64,000 nucleotides of DNA from Candidatus Chloroploca asiatica (GTDB lineage: Bacteria; Chloroflexota; Chloroflexia; Chloroflexales; Chloroflexaceae). The stretch spans positions 1-64,000 of the forward strand of contig NZ_LYXE01000066.1 in the NCBI RefSeq assembly GCF_002532075.1, in the 5' to 3' direction. A program made the translations under genes and the position numbers. Shown in pieces: positions 57,174 through 64,000 of this stretch (its first letter is position 1; every line of letters begins with the position of its first letter). A model generated the notes under the pieces. That model saw only the letters and a program-made list of their open reading frames with translations. It did not search any database and was not told the DNA's origin.

Positions 57174-57619
57174 CTACTGCCGAGTCTTCCGCCGACCGAA
57201 CATCGAGCCCCAGGCATGCGCGGCAAGGCTGATCTGGCCGAGGGCAAAGAGCACTAGCAGGGCGGTGATGGCGGTTGTACTGACGGTCGACCAGAAGGTG
57301 AGGGCCTGGCGAATATCGCTCAGCGCCAGTTGCAACGTACTGGCGCGTGTCCTCCCCTCGTCCAGGGTGGTGCGCTTCTCCTTTTTGGAAGGGCGACTTT
57401 CATCTATAAAAATAAACCCGCATGAGGCCTCACAGGTCTTCAAGACCTGTAAGGCCTCGCCTGAGACCTGGTGCGCTTGAAGAAGCCACCCTGGTAGGCG
57501 ATGCTCACTGCACTCAGCAGGAGGACGAGCGAGGTAGCCAAGAGCCCATCCAACCAGGGCAGCAGGGCGCTGAGGCCGCGCATGGTCAACATCGTAAGCA
57601 ACCTCTTTTCAGACAACAT
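57174..57619 (-). pseudogene. two-helix membrane protein gene split by a palindromic repeat
   Basis: From ATG 57619 the first part (59 codons: LSALLPWLDGLLATSLVLLLSAVSIAYQGGFFKR) contains one membrane helix and stops at 57440 inside a palindromic repeat. After the repeat, another frame continues SRPSKKEKRTTLDEGRTRASTLQLALSDIRQALTFWSTVSTTAITALLVLFALG with the second helix, ending at 57174. The ATG directly abuts the TAG of the upstream GAP-family gene, so this was once a coupled operon member of about 150 residues. The downstream part could still be made from a TTG at 57443. Confidence 0.55.
57424..57458. repeat. 17-bp-arm palindromic repeat inside a gene
   Basis: Arms 57424-57440 and 57442-57458 (GAGGCCTCACAGGTCTT and its complement, one mismatch) with a single-base centre. 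Short repeats containing ACAGGTCTTCAAGACCTGT are dispersed in many genomes of this phylum. Its arrival explains the split gene. Confidence 0.7.
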
Positions 57620-58291
57620 CTATCCACCCAGGAAGGCACTCACGCCGTTCCAGGTGAATAACAGGCCAAACACAAGTGTGACGGTAATGGAGATCGGACG
57701 ATTGTAGGTCGTTAGCCAGGTATTCGCACGCTGAAGGACTGACTGGGACTGCTTTGGCGCAACTGCGGCGAACAGCAGGGCGAGGATGAGCAAGATCTGC
57801 GCGAAGAAGATGTACCCCGCGTACGCGATGATTGCGTCGGTTCGGTCAAGGCCTGCCTCGTTGATGACGGCAAGAGCAGAGAGAGTGAACGCCCAGAGCT
57901 TCGCGCCGATCGCGATCCCCAGTGCGCCGATGCCCAGTACCTTGAGCGGGGTAGCCTGTTCAAGCGACTGCATCCATTTGGGTGGTGGCTCGTCAGGATC
58001 TTCTTCCTTGCGCCATTTCTTGAACGCGGCGATCAGAAGCAGGATGCCAAGCACAAGTTTCAGCGTCGCGGCCACGAGGCCATCCCCCTCCGCCGCCTTG
58101 TCTGAGGAGCCCAAGACGAGACCGAAGAGCACCCCCTGCGCGACGCGGGTAAGGGTCATGCCGAGAACGAAGGCAGAGGCTTTGAGCAGACCGTTCGGAC
58201 TGGCGAGCAGCAACAGGACAATGATGAGCCAGAGGGGGGCCAGGATGTTGCCAAGGATCATCGGGAGTAATTCGACGAATAGGGGGAACAT
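57620..58291 (-). CDS. GAP-family (SfLAP/PF11139-like) membrane protein
   Basis: 223 residues, six membrane helices in a LysE-like layout. LLPMILGNILAPLWLIIVLLLLASPNGLLKASAFVLGMTLTRVAQGVLFGLVLG and the mid-protein cytoplasmic loop KKWRKEEDPDEPPPKWMQSLEQATPLKVLGIGALGIAIGAKLWAFTLSALAVINEAGL match GAP/Sap proteins, which in mycobacteria help export glycolipids. Start at ATG 58291; no Shine-Dalgarno stands out except AGGGGG nearby. First gene before the split one. Confidence 0.78.
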   Translation of the reverse strand: MFPLFVELLPMILGNILAPLWLIIVLLLLASPNGLLKASAFVLGMTLTRVAQGVLFGLVLGSSDKAAEGDGLVAATLKLVLGILLLIAAFKKWRKEEDPDEPPPKWMQSLEQATPLKVLGIGALGIAIGAKLWAFTLSALAVINEAGLDRTDAIIAYAGYIFFAQILLILALLFAAVAPKQSQSVLQRANTWLTTYNRPISITVTLVFGLLFTWNGVSAFLGG

Positions 58292-58429
58292 AGCCTTTTC
58301 CTTTGCTGTCCAGCGTGGACCGCACTTGTCTGCACGTATCACAAGAATCTGTCAAGCTGTCCATAGCATGCAGTATAAGGTTACACGGCAGAAGACGGGC
58401 TATCCTGTTGGATAGGAGGAACATGATCA

Positions 58430-61400
58430 TTAGATCGCCTCGCCGCGCTCAACCCGTTCATAGAGCCAATGGGTCAACGCGGAGAGGCCCACACCCAGTT
58501 CTTGATGCAGGGCAGCGGTCGCTTCGTGATAGGCCTGTAACGCCCGCGCCCGTTGGCCTTGGCGCGCATAGAGCCGGATGAGCAGTTGCCACGCTTGCTC
58601 GAGCCACGGGGCGGCGCGGAGCGCACGCCGGAGCCAGAGCTCGCTCGGATGCCAGGCGCGTTGCGTCAGATAGCCTTCGGCCAGGCAGAGACAGCCCTCG
58701 AGATAGAGATCGTCGAGTCGTTGGCGCGGCTCGATCAGCCAGTCGGCGTAGGGTAGATCGGGCAGCAAGGGCGCGTATGCGGTCAGGGTGCGTTCAAGGG
58801 AAGCCAGTTCAGTGGGGTCTAATGCGCCTAGTGCCAAAGCCTGCGCTACTTCTCGGGTAAATGAGGAGAGATCGCTCGCGACGACACCGTACGGGTCAAA
58901 GTAGTAGTTGTTGCGTTCGGCAACGATATAGCGGTTGGGGCCGCGCGGGCGCATATATGGATCTAAGACCGTGCGCAGATGGCTGTTGAGGGTGCGCAAG
59001 ATCCCGGCGGCTTTCTCGGGATCGCCTTCCGGCCACAAAGCTTCCAGAATCTGGTCGCGTGGGATGGGTTTGCCGGCGTAGAGGACAAAGTATTGCAACA
59101 GGCGGGCAACAATCGGGCGGGGAAAAGCGTCGGTGCGGTAGTGTTGTTCGCCCCGTTGCAGGCTAAAGTCGCCGAGCAGCCTGATCTGCAAAGGCGGCGG
59201 CGGCAGCGCTTCCAGGGTTTCCAGGGCACGTTCCAGCGTCTTTTTGACGGCGTTGTCTGTTTCGGCGGCGATCGCCGTTGTCAGCGTCGGCATGGCCTGC
59301 TCGTCGCCAAGTTGCATCAGCACCTCCGCTGTACGATGCCGGATCACCGCGTTCGCGTGGTGCAGCAGAGGGAAGAGGGGGCCACTCTGCCCGATTGTGC
59401 GCAGGGCCGCGATAGCGCGTTCGGGGGCGAGCGCTTCCACCAGCAGCATTTTCCAGAATTCGGCTGCCAGTTCTGGATCACGGGTGGTGAGGAGATGGCT
59501 GAAATATGGTCGTTGCCCCTCGGCCAGCACCCGCTGGGCCAGACGCCGCCAGCGCGGGTGGCCCAGGCGCCAGCAAACTAGCGCCAGGGCCATGCGCAGT
59601 CGCACCAGTTCGGCGCGGGCACGCATCGGGATGAGGGCACGGCTCTGCGGTGTGAAGCGAAAGCCTCTCAGATCGCCGTCGGGCAAGCTGGCGAGCAACA
59701 CGGCAAGATCCCGCTCGAGCGCCAGCCGTCCCTGCAGATAGGGAAATTCGGTCGCGTCGGTCAGCGCCGCGTCGGCTCCTTGGATGGCGATCTCGTAGTC
59801 GCCCTGGCGTCGGGCGAGCCAGACGCGTGCCGTTGCATACAGCAGGCGCAGTTGCGGTGAGTCTATTGCATCAGCGGCTTGACTCCGGCCACGCAACAGC
59901 GCTGCGGCTTCGGCGAACCGGCCCTCGGCCACCGCCAGGAGGCTCCGATCATGCTGCAGAATCCAGTCGATCCGCTCATCAAGCAGTTCCAGGCGACTCA
60001 GCAGCGCGTCCAGCGACACGAGATTTTCGCGCTGCCCGGCCCAATTGCCCTGTTCCATCCGTAGATGGCCCAGGTTACGCCGGACGAAGACTGCGTCTTG
60101 AAGGTTGTTGCGCGCCTCGGCTTTGCGCAGTGCGTCGGTGAGCAGCGCGTGGGCCTCGGCCCAACGCCCTTGCACCGTGAGCACCTGCGAAGCAAGATTG
60201 ATTTCGGCAATGATCGTTCCGGTCGTCTCGCCGGTGGCTTGCCGTTCCTGCAACTGGCGATAGCGGTAGTGGGCGAGATCAAATTGGGCCAGCGATGCGT
60301 GCAAGCCAATCATATCCTGTAACGCGGCGATGTATTGCGGAACTTCGAGATCGGGCCTTGCAATGAGTTGTTGGTAGAGCGCCAGGGCTTGGCGGAGGCG
60401 CCCTTCGTCGCCGTGAACGAAGGCCATGTAGCGCAGCCCCAGGCGGTAAACGTCCATATGGTCGTGCTGCTTGGCTAGGGCGACGCCATGTTCGAGGTAG
60501 GCCCACGCTTCGCGGCGGCGAGCGTGCAGGTGGAACAGGGCTGCGCCATTGCGCAGCCACAACAAGGGCCGTTCGGCGGCAAGCGCTGGCGGCAAAGCCG
60601 TGAACCAGCGGTGATGCGTGAGAAAATGGCCGTGGGCGCGCATCGCGGCAAAGGCTTCTGGCAAGGCGAGCAGATCCGCCGCCTGTGTCGCCAGGCCCGC
60701 CTCGAGGGCATGTTCGATCGCTGCGCTGAGCTGACCACCGGCTTGCAGCCAGGCGATCACGGTTATCACAAGCGCGTCGCGCTCAGCCGAGGGGAGTTGC
60801 TGCCGCAAAAACGTGCGCACCAGATCGGGATAGCGATAGGTACCGTCAGGCTCATCCTGGTAGAGAAAGAGGTTGCGCGTCAGCAGGATCTGGATGGCTG
60901 CGGTGGGATCGCTCGCGGGCAAGAGGTGCGCAGCGAGGGGCACGTTGAACGTGAGTGGCACCGCCGTGACCAGCATAAAGCGCCTCAGTTCCGCGGGAAG
61001 CGCATCCAGCAACTGCTCGGTCAGGTAGGCAAAGAGTTGCTGTTCAGCGATGGGCTGTGGGTTGGCAAGCGCACCAAGATTTTTCAGCAAGCCCAGGCCG
61101 AGCGGCCACCCTTCCAAACGCTGACGCCATGCGTCCAATTCCGGTCGCCCGTCGCCCAGCAAGATCCGTGCCTCACGCTCGGTGAAGGCGAGATCGGCCA
61201 TGTTCAGCTGATGAATGCGCCCGTAGAGCGCCAGATCGGTGGCCGCAAACAGAGGCTGTCGCCCGGCCAGGATCCAGCGAGGACGCGGTTGGCGCATCTG
61301 CTGCTGCAACCACTGGATGGCTCCATCGGCCGTCAACAGGTGGTGGACATCATCCAGCAGCAGGGTATTTTCAGGCTGGCGCAGCGCCTCTAACCGTGCC

Positions 61401-61588
61401 GCGAGAACGGCCAGATCGCTATCGGCTGGGGTAAGGGCGATGAGGTGCGTGAGCGGACGTTCGGTCTGCAGGCTTTGCAGCAGCATAGTCTTGCCGTACC
61501 CTGCCGGAGCATTGATGAACAGATGCCCCTCTTCCAGCAAAGCGACGATCTTTTCCAGCAGCAGTGGGCGGCGAAGCACGGTGGCCAA
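58430..61588 (-). CDS. large BTAD/MalT-type transcriptional regulator
   Basis: 1052 residues. N-terminal STAND-like ATPase with P-loop INAPAGYGKTMLLQSL (about 25-40) and Walker B TLLLDDVHHLL; WHIP and helical repeats over 250-780 resembling MalT tetratricopeptide bundles; then a winged-helix DNA-binding domain (about 805-900: IRLLGDFSLQRGEQHYRTDAFPRPIVARLLQYFVLYAGKPIPRDQILEALWPEGDPEKAAGILRTLNSHLRTVL) and a BTAD helical domain to the end. This is the SARP-like order with DNA binding near the C-terminus. It is divergent from the small-protein/beta-helix operon at 61656 and may control it. Confidence 0.88.
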   Translation of the reverse strand: MATVLRRPLLLEKIVALLEEGHLFINAPAGYGKTMLLQSLQTERPLTHLIALTPADSDLAVLAARLEALRQPENTLLLDDVHHLLTADGAIQWLQQQMRQPRPRWILAGRQPLFAATDLALYGRIHQLNMADLAFTEREARILLGDGRPELDAWRQRLEGWPLGLGLLKNLGALANPQPIAEQQLFAYLTEQLLDALPAELRRFMLVTAVPLTFNVPLAAHLLPASDPTAAIQILLTRNLFLYQDEPDGTYRYPDLVRTFLRQQLPSAERDALVITVIAWLQAGGQLSAAIEHALEAGLATQAADLLALPEAFAAMRAHGHFLTHHRWFTALPPALAAERPLLWLRNGAALFHLHARRREAWAYLEHGVALAKQHDHMDVYRLGLRYMAFVHGDEGRLRQALALYQQLIARPDLEVPQYIAALQDMIGLHASLAQFDLAHYRYRQLQERQATGETTGTIIAEINLASQVLTVQGRWAEAHALLTDALRKAEARNNLQDAVFVRRNLGHLRMEQGNWAGQRENLVSLDALLSRLELLDERIDWILQHDRSLLAVAEGRFAEAAALLRGRSQAADAIDSPQLRLLYATARVWLARRQGDYEIAIQGADAALTDATEFPYLQGRLALERDLAVLLASLPDGDLRGFRFTPQSRALIPMRARAELVRLRMALALVCWRLGHPRWRRLAQRVLAEGQRPYFSHLLTTRDPELAAEFWKMLLVEALAPERAIAALRTIGQSGPLFPLLHHANAVIRHRTAEVLMQLGDEQAMPTLTTAIAAETDNAVKKTLERALETLEALPPPPLQIRLLGDFSLQRGEQHYRTDAFPRPIVARLLQYFVLYAGKPIPRDQILEALWPEGDPEKAAGILRTLNSHLRTVLDPYMRPRGPNRYIVAERNNYYFDPYGVVASDLSSFTREVAQALALGALDPTELASLERTLTAYAPLLPDLPYADWLIEPRQRLDDLYLEGCLCLAEGYLTQRAWHPSELWLRRALRAAPWLEQAWQLLIRLYARQGQRARALQAYHEATAALHQELGVGLSALTHWLYERVERGEAI

Positions 61589-61655
61589 CGCTTGGCCTCC
61601 TCCTGTTCACAGGTCTGTTTGTTCGTTGTCAACATCTTCATTATACACTCGGCAC

Positions 61656-61841
61656 ATGGATTACCAGGCCTACATTGTGCGGATCAGGTGGACGGCGGAC
61701 GGGCAACCGCACGGCTTTGTCGTGCATCCGCGCACGGGCGAGAAACGACTGTTTCATACCGCCACCGAATTGCTGCATGTGTTGCAGGATTGGCCGTTGC
61801 CAACGCCACCTGCGCCAGCCCCAAAGGAGAGTTTGCCATGA
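61656..61841 (+). CDS. 61-residue small protein upstream of beta-helix gene
   Basis: Short soluble protein: DYQAYIVRIRWTADGQPHGFVVHPRTGEKRLFHTATELLHVLQDW, then a Pro-rich tail. It reads as a complete small domain and is not a piece of its neighbour. Its stop overlaps the next ATG (ATGA), so it is translated together with the large secreted protein. Similar short proteins preceding exported proteins or BTAD genes occur in Chloroflexota; function unknown. Confidence 0.65.
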   Translation: MDYQAYIVRIRWTADGQPHGFVVHPRTGEKRLFHTATELLHVLQDWPLPTPPAPAPKESLP

Positions 61842-64000
61842 CCGAGCGCTATCTCGCTTTCCGAACGCTTCTAGGCTATGTTGGGAGCCTCTTGTTGCTG
61901 ATCTTGGCAACCCTGCTGGCTAGCGTGTTGACTCCAAGCCCGGTCGCCGCCGAGACGGTGATAACGGGCAACATCACCGAGAATACCACATGGACCAGGG
62001 CCAATAGCCCGTACATTGTCGGCCAGGCCTATATCGGGGCCGGTGTGACCCTGACGATTGAGCCAGGCGTGGAGGTGCGCTTTACCAGCGGCGGCTGGCT
62101 CAGCACCTGGCCGGGCGCGGCGTCAACCCTGATCGCCGAGGGGACAGAGGACGAACCGATTATCTTCACCAGCGCCGCAACCAGTCCTCAGGCGGGCGAC
62201 TGGCAATATCTCTATCTCTACCCGACCGGCGCGGCCCGGCTGCAGCACTGCATCGTCGAGTTTGCCGGCGGGTTGACAGCCATCGAAGTCCAGTCGTCCG
62301 ACGTCAGCGTGCGCGACTGCTCCATCCGCGACACCAGCGGCTATGGCATCCGACTGAACGGTGTCGGCCTGACGCCGACCCTGGAGCGGGTAACGATCGA
62401 GCGCAGCAGCACCGCGATCTACCAGACCACGCTGGACATGCAGCCGGTCTATCGGGAGTTGCGCCTGCGCACGAACCAGGTCAACGCCATTTTCGTGCCC
62501 AGCAGTAGCACCACCCGCGACATCACGCTGGACAGCACGGGCCTCGTCGAGGGCATGCTCTCGCTGGGCCAGCACTACATCGGCACCGGGACGACCCTGA
62601 CGGTGCAGCCCGGCTCGGTCATCAGCTTCCGCAGCGGCGGCTGGCTCAGCACCTGGCCGGGCGCGGCGTCAACTCTGCTCGCCGAGGGCACGCCTGGTCA
62701 GCCGATCCGCTTCACCAGCGCCGTAACCAGTCCTCAGGCGGGCGACTGGCAATACCTCTATCTCTACCCGACCGGCGCGGCCCGGCTGCAGCACTGCATC
62801 GTCGAGTTTGCCGGCGGGTTGACTGCCATCGAGATCCAGTCGTCCGACGTCAGCGTGCGCGACTGCACCATCCGCGACACCAGCGGCTATGGCATCCATC
62901 TGAACGGTGCCGGCCTGACGCCGACCCTGGAGCGGGTAACGATCGAGCGCAGCAGCACCGCGATCTACCAGACCACGCTGGACATGCAGCCGGTCTATCG
63001 GGAGTTGCGCCTGCGCACGAACCAGGTCAACGCCATTTTCGTGCCCAGCAGTAGCACCACCCGCGACATCACGCTGGACAGCACGGGCCTCGTCGAGGGC
63101 ATGCTCTCGCTGGGCCAGCACTACATCGGCACCGGGACGACCCTGACGGTGCAACCCGGCTCGGTCATCAGCTTCCGCAGCGGCGGCTGGCTCAGCACCT
63201 GGCCGGGCGCGGCGTCAACCCTGATCGCCGAGGGCACGCCTGGTCAGCCGATCCGCTTCACCAGCGCCGTAACCGAGCCCAGGGCGGGCGACTGGCAATA
63301 CCTCTACCTCTACCCGAACGGCGCGGCCCGGCTGCAGCACTGTGTCGTGGAGTATGCGGCCCAGGGTCTCAACACGCAGGCCCGGCTCTTGATCGACTCC
63401 TGCACCTTCCGCAGCAACACCACCGGCGTCAGCGTGGCGAACAACGCGGGCGGCACGATCGTCAACAGTCAATTCAGCGGCAACGCCACCGCCGTTACGA
63501 ACAACAGCCCGGCCCGGCCGGTACGCGCCTTTGGCAACTGGTGGAACCACCCGAGCGGCCCGACCCATGCGGCCAATCCCGGCGGTCAGGGCGACCCCGT
63601 TAGCAATGGCGTGCTCTACCAGGGGTGGCTGCGCAGCGCGAGGCCAGACGCGGGCGGACGCACGCCCACACCGCTCGTGCTGGGCCAGACGGTTGAGCGC
63701 ACCATTGAACCCAGCCAGTTGTACGATTTTGTCTACCAGGCCGCCGGGGGCGAGAACCTGCTGCTGGAGGTGCGCCCGGTCAATGGTGCGGCCCGCGTTG
63801 CGCTGCTAGGGCGCCTGGGCGCATTGCCCTGGGCTGGTTTTGCCGACGCCGATGTTGCGGCCTACGCGCCCATCGAAGGCGTCTATCTGCTCAGCCTGCC
63901 GGCGGCTAGCGCTGGCAACCACTTCTTTACCATCCTGCCTGAATTGGGCAGCAGCAGCGCGGTTTATGCTGTCACCCTGCTCGACACCCAGAACCGCATC
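61838..64000 (+). CDS. secreted parallel beta-helix protein with internal repeats, partial at 3' end
   Basis: Open frame of 721 codons without a stop, leaving the window. Signal peptide over residues 1-39 (LLLLILATLLASVLTPSPVAAE). Then pectate-lyase-like beta-helix rungs: YIGAGVTLTIEPGVEVRF, LQHCIVEFAGGLTAIEVQSSDVSVRDCSIRDTSGYGI. The segment is repeated with nearly identical DNA, period 546 bases (182 residues): starts at 62087, 62633 and 63179, the third copy diverging after about 160 bases. Later parts (NNSPARPVRAFGNWWNHPSGPTH; IEPSQLYDFVYQAAGGENLLLEVRPV) are a terminal helix cap and a PPC-like domain. Probably a surface or adhesin-type protein. Confidence 0.85.
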   Translation, partial: MTERYLAFRTLLGYVGSLLLLILATLLASVLTPSPVAAETVITGNITENTTWTRANSPYIVGQAYIGAGVTLTIEPGVEVRFTSGGWLSTWPGAASTLIAEGTEDEPIIFTSAATSPQAGDWQYLYLYPTGAARLQHCIVEFAGGLTAIEVQSSDVSVRDCSIRDTSGYGIRLNGVGLTPTLERVTIERSSTAIYQTTLDMQPVYRELRLRTNQVNAIFVPSSSTTRDITLDSTGLVEGMLSLGQHYIGTGTTLTVQPGSVISFRSGGWLSTWPGAASTLLAEGTPGQPIRFTSAVTSPQAGDWQYLYLYPTGAARLQHCIVEFAGGLTAIEIQSSDVSVRDCTIRDTSGYGIHLNGAGLTPTLERVTIERSSTAIYQTTLDMQPVYRELRLRTNQVNAIFVPSSSTTRDITLDSTGLVEGMLSLGQHYIGTGTTLTVQPGSVISFRSGGWLSTWPGAASTLIAEGTPGQPIRFTSAVTEPRAGDWQYLYLYPNGAARLQHCVVEYAAQGLNTQARLLIDSCTFRSNTTGVSVANNAGGTIVNSQFSGNATAVTNNSPARPVRAFGNWWNHPSGPTHAANPGGQGDPVSNGVLYQGWLRSARPDAGGRTPTPLVLGQTVERTIEPSQLYDFVYQAAGGENLLLEVRPVNGAARVALLGRLGALPWAGFADADVAAYAPIEGVYLLSLPAASAGNHFFTILPELGSSSAVYAVTLLDTQNRI
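62087..63340 (+). repeat. 546-bp tandem repeats in the beta-helix gene
   Basis: Units 62087-62632 and 62633-63178 are almost identical, and a third begins at 63179 and fades near 63340. 546 is a multiple of three, so each unit adds 182 residues in frame. The high identity, including synonymous sites, implies recent duplication or gene conversion. Confidence 0.9.

Noticed and set aside
62123-63568. Long minus-strand open frames opposite the beta-helix gene
   Set aside because: They repeat with the same 546-base period, lack ribosome sites and arise from the codon bias of the plus-strand frame, which has a signal peptide and beta-helix pattern.

Overview
The window is a high-GC bacterial chromosome segment that most resembles a member of the Chloroflexota, probably the filamentous phototrophic Chloroflexales. 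This is inferred from the gene complement (accD-accA pair, CO-dehydrogenase-like genes, BTAD regulators, Thr/Pro-rich secreted proteins, SulP and persulfide-oxidation genes) and from the many dispersed palindromic repeats; no rRNA is present to confirm it. Strand use changes often, operons are short, and a repeated style of long, nearly perfect hairpin sits just after many stop codons.

Layout. 1-1034: ruined Mrr-type restriction gene with an unrelated 3' fragment. 1028-7532 (+): phosphatidylcholine-synthase-like enzyme; coxG-coxS-coxM without coxL; two lipoproteins. 7618-11318 (-): glycosyltransferase/methyltransferase fusion, ybeY, NUDIX, pyrophosphatase. 11657-13446 (+): accD-accA. 13714-16993 (+): UgpA/E/B-type ABC importer lacking its ATPase. 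17047-20835 (-): pnp, rpsO, a secreted protein. 21070-21367 (-): tRNA-Leu, tRNA-Val and tRNA-Phe. 21662-24000: convergent two-component pair. 24155-30285 (+): glutamine amidotransferase, FAH-family protein, LapA, two methyltransferases, SMR-type carrier and a large polytopic membrane protein, probably an envelope-glycan set. 30344-38465: CBS protein, peptide-type binding lipoprotein, APH-family kinase, a SulP-ArsR operon with a clear promoter and operator, a DUF2064 protein and endonuclease III. 38536-47988: lamin-tail-domain protein with an Ala/Pro/Lys linker, adenylate-kinase-like and translin-like proteins, OmpR regulator followed by a degenerate cyclase-domain membrane protein, SH3b protein, MFS-MarR pair, methyltransferase, holin-like and GNAT proteins. 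48132-49959: an AT-richer SfiI-like restriction-modification system. 50166-56528 (+): ferredoxin-like genes, then a persulfide-oxidation operon (rhodanese-persulfide dioxygenase, TusA, DsrE2, rhodanese, BLH phosphatase, SulP). 56809-64000: small secreted protein, a gene split by a palindromic repeat, GAP-family membrane protein, giant BTAD regulator, and a secreted beta-helix protein with nearly identical 546-bp internal repeats that runs off the right edge.

How parts fit. The sulfur operon would oxidise sulfane sulfur to sulfite, pass sulfur through TusA/DsrE/rhodanese carriers and move the anion through SulP. An array of 11-bp direct repeats just upstream suggests control by a response regulator. 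A second SulP elsewhere is paired with a cysteine-free ArsR and an autoregulation-type operator. AccDA would make malonyl-CoA for lipids and, in Chloroflexales, for the 3-hydroxypropionate bicycle. The SfiI-like system has a helix-turn-helix inside its methyltransferase and a perfect palindrome over its promoter, suggesting self-control without a C protein. The candidates I consider most worth pursuing are the extended-hairpin family, the SfiI-like system, the repeat-controlled sulfur operon, the SulP-ArsR unit and the cyclase-like partner of the orphan OmpR regulator.
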